Of a DNA stretch of 64,000 nucleotides, positions 38,311-49,414 are shown piece after piece. A model generated the notes under the pieces. The model searched no databases. It was not told the origin of the DNA and saw only the letters and a list, made by a program, of their open reading frames with translations. Location: NCBI RefSeq assembly GCF_003073045.1, contig NC_037590.1, positions 12,920,311 through 12,984,310 on the forward strand, read 5' to 3'. Positions within the stretch are counted from its first letter, which is position 1. Each line of letters starts with the position of its first letter. The translations under genes were made by a program, and so were the position numbers. The DNA comes from Pomacea canaliculata (lineage: Eukaryota; Mollusca; Gastropoda; Architaenioglossa; Ampullariidae).

Positions 38311-39378
38311 ATGGATGTGACCACGTATCTGGCAGCTATGCTCAATGTCTCTGAAAGTCAGCCGATGTCCTCAACGTCCTATCAAGAAATCTTATATCGC
38401 ACAAATGAAAACTCTTTGGAGGATTACTGGGAATATAGAGTGTCCAACATAATATATGCCACAGTTACACCTGTGTTAACTGGACTGGGCATTGTCGGGA
38501 ACTGTCTGTCTGTGACTGTGTTACTATGCGGTAAAATGCCGCGTTCGACGACTTTGACCTACATGACTGCTCTGTCCATGTATGATGCTGTAGCAGAATC
38601 AATCAGCTTCATCTTTTTGACTTGGGGAATACAGGATGGCAGGACTCTGTATTCAAGATTCGCTTGTGGAACGCTTTTTTTCTTATTCTTTTTGTCTATT
38701 CATTCAAGCGTGATGGTGACTGTGGCCATGACGACTGAAAGGTATCTGATGATAAAATATGCTCTCAAAGCAAGTTACCTGTTCACCATCAGGCGAGCCC
38801 GCATGGCGGTTGGGACAGTGACTGTTGTAGCGTTGTTTGTCAACATACACAACTGTTTTACCAGAGGCTCTTCGTGGAATGACGCCCTCAAGACAAATGT
38901 GTGTAGTCCATTGGGGGAAGCGGGTGAACTGTTTCTCCATTTGATCTGGCCATGGGTGGATGCAAGCGTATATTGTTATATCCCCTTTTTCGCTCTTCTT
39001 GTTTTGAATATCCTTATTATAACTAATATTAATCAATCAAGCGAATTGTTTCTCAGGCTCAGTATGTCTCACAGCAGGAGATTAATTGAAAACCGCCAGA
39101 TAACTCTCATGTTGTTGTTCGTGACTCTAGCTTTTCTTCTACTAGTTGGCCCAGTGGGGGTTATTTTAGCAGTGGAACAAAATCTTCTGGCGACAGGCAG
39201 CGCTCTTGTGAAGGCCAGGCACAGCTTTGTTCGAGTTATATTTAACTGCTTGACCTACACTAACCACGCCGTTAATTTTCTGCTGTATTGCATCAGCGGA
39301 AGAAGATTCCGTAAAGAGGTACTGAGGCTATTTTGTCGAGTTCACCCTACACAAAAAACAACGTACAACATAAAGTAA
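38311..39378 (+). CDS. Class A GPCR, receptor unit A, intact, 355 aa
   Basis: A single-exon seven-TM receptor. The start ATG at 38311 begins MDVTTYL; an NVS sequon is at residue 12. TM1 GLGIVGNCLSVTVLLCG (about 58-74), TM2 TLTYMTALSMYDAVAE, TM3 ending TTERYLMIKY (ERY 143-145), Cys119 and Cys198 for the ECL2 disulfide, TM5 VDASVYCYIPFFALLVLN, TM6 RQITLMLLFVTLAFLLLVGP, and TM7 TNHAVNFLLYCISGRRFR with a short tail ending in NIK. CWxP and NPxxY are absent, as in the whole family. The 5' leader (from about 38150) and the upstream LINE fragment are shared with the receptors at 42576 and 49415. Pairwise similarity among these three is very high, pointing to recent tandem duplication. Ligand unknown. 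Confidence 0.93.
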   Translation: MDVTTYLAAMLNVSESQPMSSTSYQEILYRTNENSLEDYWEYRVSNIIYATVTPVLTGLGIVGNCLSVTVLLCGKMPRSTTLTYMTALSMYDAVAESISFIFLTWGIQDGRTLYSRFACGTLFFLFFLSIHSSVMVTVAMTTERYLMIKYALKASYLFTIRRARMAVGTVTVVALFVNIHNCFTRGSSWNDALKTNVCSPLGEAGELFLHLIWPWVDASVYCYIPFFALLVLNILIITNINQSSELFLRLSMSHSRRLIENRQITLMLLFVTLAFLLLVGPVGVILAVEQNLLATGSALVKARHSFVRVIFNCLTYTNHAVNFLLYCISGRRFRKEVLRLFCRVHPTQKTTYNIK

Positions 39379-40554
39379 GAATAATAATTATCATCAACTG
39401 AATTTATAAAGCTTATTTTCTCTTGAAATATGTAAATGTAACACGAGTATTCACTTACTCGGACATGTAGTCCTCTCCCTAACATTTCTTCCGGCCAATC
39501 GAATAGAAGGAAGCGGATGGTTTATTTGTTAGAGCAGGTTTGCTTTAGATCTGTATTCCTATCACTTTATTTTAAAATTCTTTCCCCCGATGCTGTGTGT
39601 TCACCTAAGGTTTACATATCTTCCTCTCTGAAAACAAGACATTTTGTTGGTTTGACTCCTGAACTAATAAAGTGGATTATCGACTAATTTTTATTGATAG
39701 AAATTCGACGTCCTTCCGCAATGTTTTGTGCCATTCATACTTCATGTTCTTTATCATTTTTCTTATATTCGTTTGAAAGGGATTGCATAAAATTTTATTT
39801 CTCTTTTGCACACGTATAAATACTTGCAAGATCTAAACGACAAATCGAACATTTACGGTAATTCTTATAAATGTAAAAGAAAGTGGTGCACCAAACATTG
39901 ATGTGTCCTACTCCATATGGGTAAAAATGTAAAGCATTTCCGATGTCGTTGTTTTTGTTTGTAATGCTGAAGTATTTAATGCTCGGTGTCCAAAGTGGCG
40001 ATTGGCCAGCTGCAGAATTCTTTATAAGGAAATGAAATACTAGAAGCACAACACATATTAAATGTAATAGAGATGGAACACTCACAAAAATGTTTGGTTT
40101 TTATTCTGGATTTATGCTACGACAGAAAGGAAAAGAAAGAAAGAAAGAAGAGAACGATTGAAGGAGGAAAACTGGCCAAGAAAGAAAGATGAGAGGAAGA
40201 AAGGAATGAACAAATGAAGGCTACCTAATAACTTCTTTTCTTTATATTCAGTAAATTCCACATTCAATTCCCTATCAGGACATATGACACCTCACTGACA
40301 CTGACTTGGTCATTCTTGATCTGGCATGGCGACGGTCTTTGAGCACAGCCAAATCCTGCAGGTAGTAGGTCCCAGTTCTTCTTAATGGAAGGGGCGTCCT
40401 CCTAGCTGTATATTTACAATGTGATAGAAGTATCCCGCTAAATTCCAACGCTAGCTGATGTATTCTAACATTTCATAATAGGACAATTATAGAAATAAGT
40501 ATTGACTAAGAGAGACAGCTCCGTGTAATGCCAGGTACGCACACTATTCCCAGT
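39379..40554. other. No gene; duplicated 3' flank of unit A
   Basis: Roughly 39690-40090 matches 36310-36690 and 45270-45660 (TGTTTTGTGCCATTxATACTTCATxTTCTTT and GGTGCACCAAACATTG-like segments). The sequence CCTCCTAGCTGTATATTTACAATGT near 40400-40425 is the empty counterpart of the MITE-occupied site at 45967-46661. Frames here are chance. Confidence 0.6.
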
Positions 40555-41770
40555 GCTGTTTAAAATCTTCCTGGAGAAAATCATGCATGATACACTCCAA
40601 GACCATCCCATATTCGTTTTAATAGTGGGATAACTTTCAGAGACCTCCACTTTGCTGACGATATTTATTCCATGGTTACTAGCAGCAGCGAGATACGGAT
40701 CCTCACATACAAACTCTCTGACAGTTCAAATGCGTATGAGATTGAGCACGAAGAAAAAGGTCATGGTAAACACCATCGAATCTAACAAATCAGATATCAG
40801 CGTGTGCGGACGTTTTGCCGACGGACGTTTCGCCGCTGGACGTTTCGGAGTCGGACGTTTTGCCGACTGGCTTTTCGCCGCCGGACGTTTCGCCGCATTA
40901 TGTCAGAGAGAGAGAGAGAGAGCTTACTTACTTCTCAAAGAATGAAAGTAACTACTAGATTACACAATAATTCTTTATTTCAAACAAATTTTACACACAG
41001 ACTTCAACAGAAGTTCACTTTGATTGTCACAGATTATGCGCAACAGCTTTGAGAAAAAAAAACTTTGATACAATGGCGAGAGAAAATGTGTGAGCTAACG
41101 GTTCACATGAGGAGGGATAGTGAGAGAGAGTTCACTGATACATTGATACAATGGCGAGAGAAATGTGTGAGCTAAGGGGCGTCACACACTTGACTTCGGC
41201 TAAAGGTCCCGCGTGAAATGCCGAAATGAAGTGCCCCGCGCCGAAACGTCCGGCGGCGAAAAGCCAGTCGGCAAAACGTCCGACTCCGAAACGTCCAGCG
41301 GCGAAACGTCCAGTCAACAAAACGTCCGGTTCCGAAACGTCCGGCGATGAAACGTCCGTGTACCGATATCAGAATGAAGGATGAGCAACTGGATCAGGTG
41401 TAGCACTTAAAATACCTGTTCATGACCCTTTCCACAAACGGTAGCTCTGCTGAGGACGTATATCAAAGATCACAGCAGCGACAGCGGCGATGACCAGTCC
41501 ATGAACTTTAGGAGAGCAGGGGCGTCAGCATCCGCACCATACTTAGACTCTACAAGCCTCTCGTGGTGTCAGTCATGCAATTTGAGATGTGGACATTGTT
41601 CACGAAATTAGAGCAGCATCATGTCTTCCCTACGACTGGCACCTCAAATGCCATTAACGGGATAACACAAAAGAAAGGATGACAGTTGTTCTCAATCCTC
41701 AAGAGAGAGGGAAGAGGCACTTCTATCAGACTGAGTTGATGAGTTAGATGGATTGGCCGATGAATAACAC
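40555..41770 (+). mobile_element. LINE RT fragment of unit B, interrupted by a foldback element
   Basis: This is the same decayed RT fragment as at 36715 and 47585. The part before the insertion (40555-40800) reads FADDIYSMVTSSSEI and related residues. The part after it (41373-41770) continues with the DEQLDQV, YLFMTLSTNGSS-type residues and the CAGCGACAGCGGCGATGACC segment. The 40801-41364 insertion and its target duplication separate them. Confidence 0.82.
40801..41364. mobile_element. Foldback-type transposon copy 1 (564 bp) with 8-bp target duplication
   Basis: It begins CGTGTGCGGACGTTTTGCC and ends AACGTCCGTGTACC. The left arm (to about 40895) is made of ~15-bp units of consensus CGGACGTTTYGCCGM. 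The right arm (from about 41236) is the same array inverted. The middle holds a (GA)n run and AT-rich non-coding sequence with no transposase. GATATCAG flanks it on both sides (40793-40800 and 41365-41372), while the uninserted counterpart at about 36948 carries GATATCAG once. It is non-autonomous. The arginine/phenylalanine-rich frames in the arms are artefacts of the 15-bp periodicity. Confidence 0.9.
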
Positions 41771-42575
41771 TGGAATAATGTCCGTGCTATAAAGTCTCTG
41801 CCACCTTGATCTAAGTGTACTGTCGAAAAACACAAACATTGTTTTACAAGCAAACATTCCTGTTTCCTGTTATTTGACAGATCAATTATTTGCTAACAGG
41901 ACCTAAGTGACAGCGGCAATGTCATTAGAGAAACGGCACTGCAAGCTAATATTTAAAACATCTATCTAAATGTGGAATGCTTAAGTTTATTTGTTGTCTA
42001 ATGTAGTTTCGAATGGAAGAAATTCATGGTAGATCAAATACAAACTGTTTAACAGGTTTGTCTTACCTATTTGTGCATTTCGGCTATAAAAATATGGCTT
42101 TATTTGAACACAGAATATGGAACAGTGAACTTTGTATTTACTATTTCAAGTGTTTTCAAACAGTACTTCAAGCTTAACTCCAACGAACATTTGCTAAGAT
42201 TTTATAAATATCGTGGATAAATAGACGGCTGATTTTCCAAGATAATTCCATTTTATTTATTCTCCCAACGACGTGTACACATTCCGAGTGATTTTAAGAG
42301 ACTTCACGTAGTCCATAAGGAGTAGCAAAACTAAGATTTTTGCGAGTTTGCAACGCTTATTGTATTTGCAGTCATTTTGTAGTTATACAACGCTATTTAT
42401 GTCTCGTAAAGGAACATTGACAGTTTTATTTCGCTAGTCAATATGCCTACTGGATACACTTAGGACAATGAGACTGGGAGGAGCTTTGACGCCCATAGCC
42501 AAGACTACGTAAGTCACTTGACTCACTGTGCCATATGTAATCTCTCGGCGAAGTAAGTGTATTTGTTATTTTAAA

Positions 42576-43642
42576 ATGGATGTGACCACGTATCTGGAAG
42601 CTATGCTCAATGTCTCTGAAAGTCAGCCGACGACCTCAACGTCCATTCAAGAATTCTTTAATAGCACCAATGAAAGCTCTTTGGAGGATTACTGGGAATA
42701 TAGAGTGTCCATCATAATAACTGCCACAGTTATACCTGTGTTAACTGGACTGGGCATTGTCGGGAACTGTCTGTCTGTGACTGTGTTATTCTGCGGTAAA
42801 ATGCCTCGTTCCACGACTTTGACCTACATGACTGCTCTGTCCATCTATGATGCTGTAGCAGAATCAGTGAGCTTCATCATTTTCACATGGGGAATGCAAG
42901 ATGGCAGGACTCTGTATTCACGATTCACTTGTGCAACGCTTTTTTTCGTGTTCTTTTTGTCTATTCATTCAAGCGTGATGGTGACTGTGGCCATGACGAC
43001 TGAAAGGTATCTGATGATAAAATATGCTCTCAAAGCAAGTTACCTGTTCACCATCAGGCGAGCCCGCATGGCCGTGGGGACAGTGACTGTTGTAGCGTTG
43101 TTTGTCAACATACACAACTGTTTCACCAGAGGCTATTCGTGGAATGACGCCCTCAAGAAAAATGTGTGTGGTGCAGTGGATGAAGCGGGGGAACTGTTTC
43201 TCCATTTGATCTGGCCATGGGTGGATGCAAGCCTCTATTGTTATATCCCCTTTTTTGTGCTCTTCTTGTTTTGAATATCCTTATTATAACCAATATCACT
43301 CAATCAAACGAACTATTTCTGAGGCTTAGTATGTCCCACAGCAGAAGATTAATTGAAAACCGCCAGATAACTCTCATGTTGTTGTTCGTGACTTTAGCTT
43401 TTCTTGCACTAGTTGGCCCAATGGGGGTTATTTTAGCAGTGGAACAAAATCTTCTGGCGACAGGCAGCGCTCTTGTGAAGGCCAGGCACAGCTTAGTTCG
43501 AGGTATATTTAGCTGCTTGACCTACACTAACCACGCCGTTAATTTTCTGTTGTATTGCATCAGCGGAAGAAGATTCCGTAAAGAGGTACTGAGGCTATTT
43601 TGTCGAGTCCAACCGACACAAAAAACAACGTACAATATATAG
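42576..43642 (+). pseudogene. Class A GPCR, receptor unit B, frameshifted in TM5
   Basis: Nearly identical in layout to units A and C, with the start ATG at 42576 (MDVTTYLEAML). TM1-TM4, TTERYLMIKYAL and ECL2 are intact. At 43249-43260 the sequence reads CCCCTTTTTTGTGCTC where unit C has CCCCTTTTTTGCTC. The extra GT shifts the frame, and translation stops at TGA 43272-43274, removing TM6 and TM7. The remaining 370 bp (RRLIENRQITLML through NHAVNFLLYCISGRRFR to the TAG at 43640) is open in another frame. The total length of 1067 bp fits one 2-bp change. The dinucleotide insertion is not a simple homopolymer slip, so true loss is credible but still rests on one site. Confidence 0.88.
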
Positions 43643-45966
43643 TAAGAATAATAATTATCATCAACTGAATTTATAAAGGTAATTTTTTCTTGAAATATGT
43701 AAATGTAACACATGTATTTACGTACTTGGACACTTAGTCCACTGCCTAACATTTCTTCCGGCCAATTGGATAGAAGAAAGCAAAAGGCTTCTGGTTAGAG
43801 CAAGGGTGTCCCCACACGAAGACGTGTTCGATGCCCGTGTGACGTGGCCAATGTTCCTCGGACGTCCGAGGTGTTGAGTGTAGGCACATGATCCATGGAG
43901 GGTTGGGGAGAGAGATAGAGAATAAGAGAGAGAGAGTGGGGAGAAAAAGAAAGGAGACAGACTGCACACAAAATTGACCCCGAAGTAAGTAAAGACTTTA
44001 CAACCGAAAGGTCACTGACTGCTTTTGCCTTACACACAGGTATAAATACATACCAGCGACAGAGCACTCAAAAGTGACTCGGCTTAAGTCTGACCGACTG
44101 ATATGGCTGTAAATGCCATCATTAGCCTAGAATTAGTGTAAAAAGGTCGCGGAAGAAAACCCAGAATTACGATCAGTCGAACACTCTAAAGTTGAATTTT
44201 CACAAGCATTATTAACCAGCGGCATCATCAAATGGTCACTTATACATAGATGAGTTGTTGTTGGGGTAGATTGCACGGTGCATAATAGACAGAGACAAAA
44301 ATTGTTTGCTTCCAAAATTGCAGTTGGAAATTTTCGTACATTTTTTCCTATTCGGGAAAAACAATTAAGCCTAGAGTCAACGCAATGACTTAAGATTAGT
44401 AATAATTACGACACTAGTCGTAGCTGGGACCAGCTGATGGTGACCGGCCCAATGTCGCCCTCCTGGTGAATAGAGTGACTGGAAGGGTGATTGTGTCACC
44501 AGAGCCACTGGGTGCGTGTAGCAAATATCTGTCTTCGTTCTACACTATCTTGGGTTTCCCACAGTTACCATAGTTTCATCGGCTTTATTGTCAAACTATA
44601 ATTTAGTGCTTTCTTTGAAAATGATGTGCTGTTCGTTATGATAATGGTAATGCGTCTGTTTTCTTGTTTGAAATGTGTTTTCAGATGTCAGCTGATTATC
44701 ATTACACTGTACAGCAACATCGTAGTCATCAGCTTTTACACTGTTCATAATGAGCAGGTTAGAAGACATATTTCTCCTTTTGTGGTTGTCTGCCTTACTA
44801 CGACATCGTATGTTACAAATATTGCTAGAATTTTAGAAGTCTTTGAGACTAATTATAGTTTTATTGCTTTTTATAAATCTGTTACCATGTTGTATGTTCA
44901 TTATTATCACGCAGTGTTTGAAACTACTGTCTGTGCCAACACTTCATTTCTGTAAGCCCGCAGGTCAGGGGTTATAGGGGAATTACTTCAAAGGGTGCAG
45001 TGGTGGAGAAAGATGCTCGTCTTTGGGGTGGGGGACAATCATCATGCTGACAGTGAACTACGTTCACATTCTTGTCTCCTCAGTATTTTGTTCCTAAGCC
45101 ACTGCTGTGAAGCGAAGAATGAAAAAGCTTGCTCTAGATCAGAGTTCTTAGCTCTTTGTTTGATGATGCTTTCCGCCGATATTTTGTCACAAACTCTTCA
45201 TCTAAGGTTAATATATTTTCCTCTCCGAAAACATGAAGCGGATTATCGACTAATTTTTATTGATAGAAATTTGACGTCCTTCCGCAGTGTTTTGTGCCAT
45301 TCATACTTCATATTCTTTATCATTTTTCTTGTATTAGTTTGAAAAGGATTGCATAAAAGTTTATGTCTCTTTTGCACACGTTTGAATACTTTCAAGATCA
45401 AAACGACAAATCGAGGATTTACGGTAATTCTTATAAATGTAAAAGAAAGTGGTAAGCCAAACATTGGTACCTCCTACTCCATTTGGATAAATGTAAAGCA
45501 GTTCCGGTGTCGATGTTTATTGTTTGTAAAGCTGAAGTATTTAATACTCGGTGTCCAAAGTGGCGAATGGCCAGCTGTAGAATTCTTTATAAGGAAATCA
45601 AATGCTATATGCACAACACATATTAAATGTAATAGAGATGGAACACTCGCTAATTTTTGGTTTTTATTCTGGATTTATGGGACTACAGAAAGGAAAAGAA
45701 AGAAAGGAAAAAGAGAATGATTGAAGGAAAAAAATGGCCAAGAAAGAATGATTGGAGGAAGAAAGGAATGAACAAATGAAGGCTAATTAATAATTGCTTT
45801 TCGTTATATTCAGTAAATTCTACATTTTAATTCCCTATCAGGACTATGGCAACTCACTGACACTGACTTGGTCATTCTTGTTCTCACATGGCGACGGTCT
45901 TCGAGCACAGCCAGATCCTGCAGGTCGAAGGTCCCAGTCCTTGTCAATGAAAGGGGCTTCCTCCCA
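43643..45966. other. No gene; duplicated 3' flank of unit B
   Basis: 43640-44600 matches 50470-51480 with indels (CTTCCGGCCAATxGGA, TGTCCCCAC, GACCAGCTGATGGTGACCG and GTGTCACCAGAGCCACTGGG segments). 44750-45660 resembles 35540-36690. The short MITE at 44998-45104 is inside. No coding content. Confidence 0.65.
44998..45104. mobile_element. Short CAGTGG-type MITE, duplicated copy
   Basis: A 107 bp relative of the element at 35760-35861 (CAGTGGTGGAGAAAG to TTCCTAAGCCACTG). It sits in the same flanking context, so it was copied by segmental duplication rather than inserted independently. Confidence 0.6.
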
Positions 45967-46661
45967 CAGTCCGACCTCGAGAAGTAGAACTCAAAGGGAC
46001 CCGAAAAAAAAATCGAATTACGGAGTTTTCGAGTTAGGGAAAATGGCGTAATAGGTCATGTATTTGACAGGGAACTAACAATTAATTCGATATAGGGAGG
46101 TTTTCGACTTCGGGAAGGTCGACTTATCGAGGTCCCGTGTGCGGACGTTTTGCCGACGGACGTTTCACCGCCGGACGTTTCGGAGCCGGACGTTTTGTCG
46201 ACTGGACGTTTCGCCGCTGGACGTTTCGGAGTCGGACGTTTTGCCGACCGGCGTTTCACCGCCGGACGTTTCGCCGCATTATGTCAGAGAGAGAGAGAGA
46301 GCTTACTTACTTCTCAAAGAATGAAAGTAACTACTAGATTACACAATAATTCTTTATTTCAAACAAATTTTACACCCAGACTTCACAGACAGTTCACTTT
46401 GATTGTCACAGATTATGCGCAACAGCTTTGAGAAAAAACATTGATACAATGGCGAGAGAAATGTGTGAGCTAACGGTTCACATGAGGAGGGATAGTGAGA
46501 GAGAGTACACTGATACATTGATACAATGGCGAGAGAAATGTGTGAGCTAAGGGGCGTCACACACTTGACTTCGGCTAAAGGTCCCGCGTGAAATGCCGAA
46601 ATAAAGTGTCCCGCGCCGAAACGTCCGTCGGAGAAAAGTCCGTGTACCCGAGGTCCGACTG
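45967..46661. mobile_element. Mariner/pogo-like MITE (about 174 bp) carrying foldback copy 2
   Basis: The left end is CAGTCCGACCTCGAGAAGT; the right end is ACTTATCGAGGTCCGACTG interrupted by the foldback insertion. The inverted terminal repeats match at about 17 of 19 positions. TA follows the right end and CA precedes the left, consistent with a TA target duplication with one change. The corresponding site at about 40404 (CCTCCTAGCTGTATATT) lacks the element. The interior has no coding capacity. Confidence 0.72.
46136..46648. mobile_element. Foldback-type transposon copy 2 (513 bp) nested in a MITE
   Basis: Same ends as copy 1 (CGTGTGCGGACG to GTCCGTGTACC). It is flanked by CGAGGTCC on both sides (46128-46135 and 46649-46656). 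The left arm is long (about 143 bp) while the right arm is reduced to about 37 bp, showing that the number of subrepeats varies between copies. Confidence 0.9.
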
Positions 46662-46805
46662 TAGTTGTATATTTACAATGTCAAAGAAGTATTCCGATAA
46701 AATCCCACGTTAGCCGACGTATTCTAACATTTCAGGAATATGACAATTAAGGAAGTAAGTATTGACTAAGAGAGACAGCTCCGACAGAAAATAAGTGCTT
46801 GACAC

Positions 46806-47421
46806 CGTGTGCGGACGTTTTGCCGACGGACGTTTCACCGCCGGACGTTTCGGAGCCGGACGTTTTGTCGACTGGACGTTTCGCCGCTGGACGTTTCGGA
46901 GTCGGACGTTTTGCCGACCGGCGTTTCGCCGACGGACGTTTCGCCGCATTATGTCAGAGAGAGAGAGCTTACTTACTTCTCAAAGAATGAAAGTAACTAC
47001 TAGATTACACAATAATTCTTTATTTCAAACATATTTTTAAACACAGACTTCACAGACAGTTCACTTTGATTGTCACAGATTATGCGCAACAGCTTTGAGA
47101 AAAAACATTGATACAATGGCTAGAGAAATGTGTAAGCTAACGGTTCACATGAGGAGGGATAGTGAGAGAGAGTACACTGATACATTGATACAATGGCGAG
47201 AGAAATGTGTGAGCTAAGGGGCGTCACACACTTGACTTCGGCTAAAGGTCCCACGTGAAATGCCGAAATGAAGTGTCCTGCGCCGAAACGTCCGGCGGTG
47301 AAACGCCGGTCGGCAAAACGTCCGACTCCGAAACGTCCGGTGGCGAAACGTCCGATCGGCAAAACGTCCGGCTCCGAAACGTCCGGCGGCGAAACGTCCG
47401 TCGGCGAAAAGTCCGTGTACC
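46806..47421. mobile_element. Foldback-type transposon copy 3 (616 bp)
   Basis: Both arms are about 141 bp, built of ~15-bp units and inverted relative to each other. It is flanked by CTTGACAC on both sides (46798-46805 and 47422-47429). The interior is near-identical to copies 1 and 2: a (GA)n run, TTCTTTATTTCAAAC, then GATACAATGGC-GAGAGAAATGTGT repeated twice. Confidence 0.92.
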
Positions 47422-47584
47422 CTTGACACGGCATCGGGGCGAAAGCTTCCTACGACCGAAATACCGGCCAATACTTAACCCTCGGTCCCAGGTAATTGTC
47501 CCGTGTCTGCTGTCAGACACACAGGATCCGCTGAAGAATAGGTCAGATTCAGGAGCACTAATGAGCAGATGTGTCGAATCCTTC

Positions 47585-48320
47585 GGCAAGGTAATATTTC
47601 TGTACTTAATTTTATTAACTTTACGAAGGCGTTCGACAGAGTATTTCACGAGGGGCTATGGAACAGACTGTGCTCATTCAGTTTGGAGGAAGGTCTGATA
47701 TGCACGACTACACGAGTTCGGTATTCTTCAACAACCAAGTGAGAAAGCTCTCTCCCGCGATGGTGGGTGTACTGCCAGCGCTTTTTAACATCTACCTGGA
47801 TAAAATCATGCGGGATACACTCCAAGACCATCCCGTCTTCGTGCTGATCAGGGGAATTCTACTCAGTGACCTTTGCTTTTCTGACGATATTCATTCCATG
47901 GTGGCTAGCAACAGCGAGTTACAGACCTTCACATGTGGACCTTGCTCACGAAATTAGAGCAGCGTTTGAAAAGAATGCTTTAGATTTTCTACAAGGAGCA
48001 AAAACGAATGAACTTCATATGCAGCTTAGTCACCTGTCTAGTAGGTCCACAGGAGTATCTGCTTGCTACCGTCACTAGTGAAGTGTTTCAGTCACGTCGT
48101 CCGACATGATGCCTTGACGAAGTCGGTCCTCCAAGGTTGCGATGAACGCGGTCGGCGTTGTGGTAAACAGAAGACTAGAGGTTGGCTAGTGGACCTTCTT
48201 CTCACTGGTGGGGAAGACCTGCTCTGTTTGTTTACCTCATCTCTGCTACGGTCCTTCTTGTCTTCCCTACGACTGGTACTTCAAGTGCCAGTAACGGGAT
48301 GATATGAAAGAAAGGATGAC
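47585..48320 (+). mobile_element. LINE RT fragment upstream of receptor unit C
   Basis: This is the longest of the three copies. It starts with FTKAFDRVFHEGLWNRL (47613-47663, RT palm block with the first catalytic Asp), continues with LLSDLCFSDDIHSMVASNS (47860-47916, the FADD box with A changed to S), and ends with KCFSHVVRHDALTKSVLQG and GRRCGKQKTRGWL (48069-48190), typical of the C-terminus of RTE-like LINEs. Frameshifts and deletions separate the parts. Confidence 0.85.
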
Positions 48321-49414
48321 AGTTGCTTTCAATCCCCAAGAGAGAGGGAAGGGACACGTGTATCTCAGACTCAGTTGATGAGTTACACGGGCTGGCAGAT
48401 GAATAATAGTAAAACAATGTCCGTGCTATAAAGTCTCTGCCACGTTGCTCTAAGTGTGCTGTCAAAAAACACAAAAATGTTTTCCGAGAAAACATTCCTG
48501 TTTTCTCTTATTTGACAGATCAATTATTTAATAACAAGACCGAAAAGACACCGGCTTTGTCATTTTAGAAATGGAGCTGAAAGCTAATATTTGAGACATC
48601 TATAAAGTGTGGAATGCTTAAGTTTATTTGTCATTTAAAGTAGTTTTGAATGGAAGGAATGCATGGTAGATCAACTACAAGAAGTTTAACAGGCTTCTCT
48701 TACATATTTGTGCATTTTCGGCTATAAAAATATGGCTTTATTTGAACACAGAATATGGAACAGTGAACTATATATCGACTGTTTCAAGTGTTTTCAAATA
48801 GTATTTCAACTCCGACAAACATTTGATAAGATTTTACAAATTTCTTGGATAAATAGATGGTTGATTTTCCAGGATAATTCCATTTTATTTATTCTCCCAA
48901 CAATGTGTACACATTCCGAGTGATTTTGAGAAACGTCAGCTGCAAATAACAAATAAGTATTTTGTAGTTCAAAAAGCCTTAAAAGCTTGTTATCATACAT
49001 AGAGTGGTACACATTTTATAAAATGTGATAGTAGAAGGCAGTTGTATGTCAGATCTGATCCTGTTAACTGGAAGAACATGTTCTACGCAAGTATTCTTTG
49101 CCAATTTGATGAAATATACTCGATTGTATTTGATGGCTTAGACGACTTAGTCCATCAAAAGTATCCAAAAGAAGATTTTTCTGAGTTTGCAACGCTTATT
49201 GTATTTGCAGTCGTTTTATAGTTCTACAACGTTTTAAATGTCTGTTAAAGGAACATTGACAGTTTTATTTCGCTATTCAATATCCCCACTGGATACAATT
49301 AGGACAATGAGACTGGGAGAAACGTTGACCCTCATAGCCAAGACCACGTACGCCATTTGACTCTCGGTGCCACATGTAATCTCTCAGAGAAGTAAGTGTA
49401 TTTGTTATTTTGAA

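Noticed and set aside
46137..47040. Arginine/phenylalanine-rich repeat proteins (GRFADGRF-type) in the 40.8, 46.1 and 46.8 kb arrays, in several frames and both strands
   Set aside because: They are translations of a ~15-bp subrepeat in foldback arms; a period divisible by three keeps frames open. No start context or conservation supports coding.
40801..47421. CRISPR-like array from regularly spaced GGACGTTT repeats
   Set aside because: The units are contiguous with no unique spacers, they are inverted in the second arm, and the host is a eukaryote.
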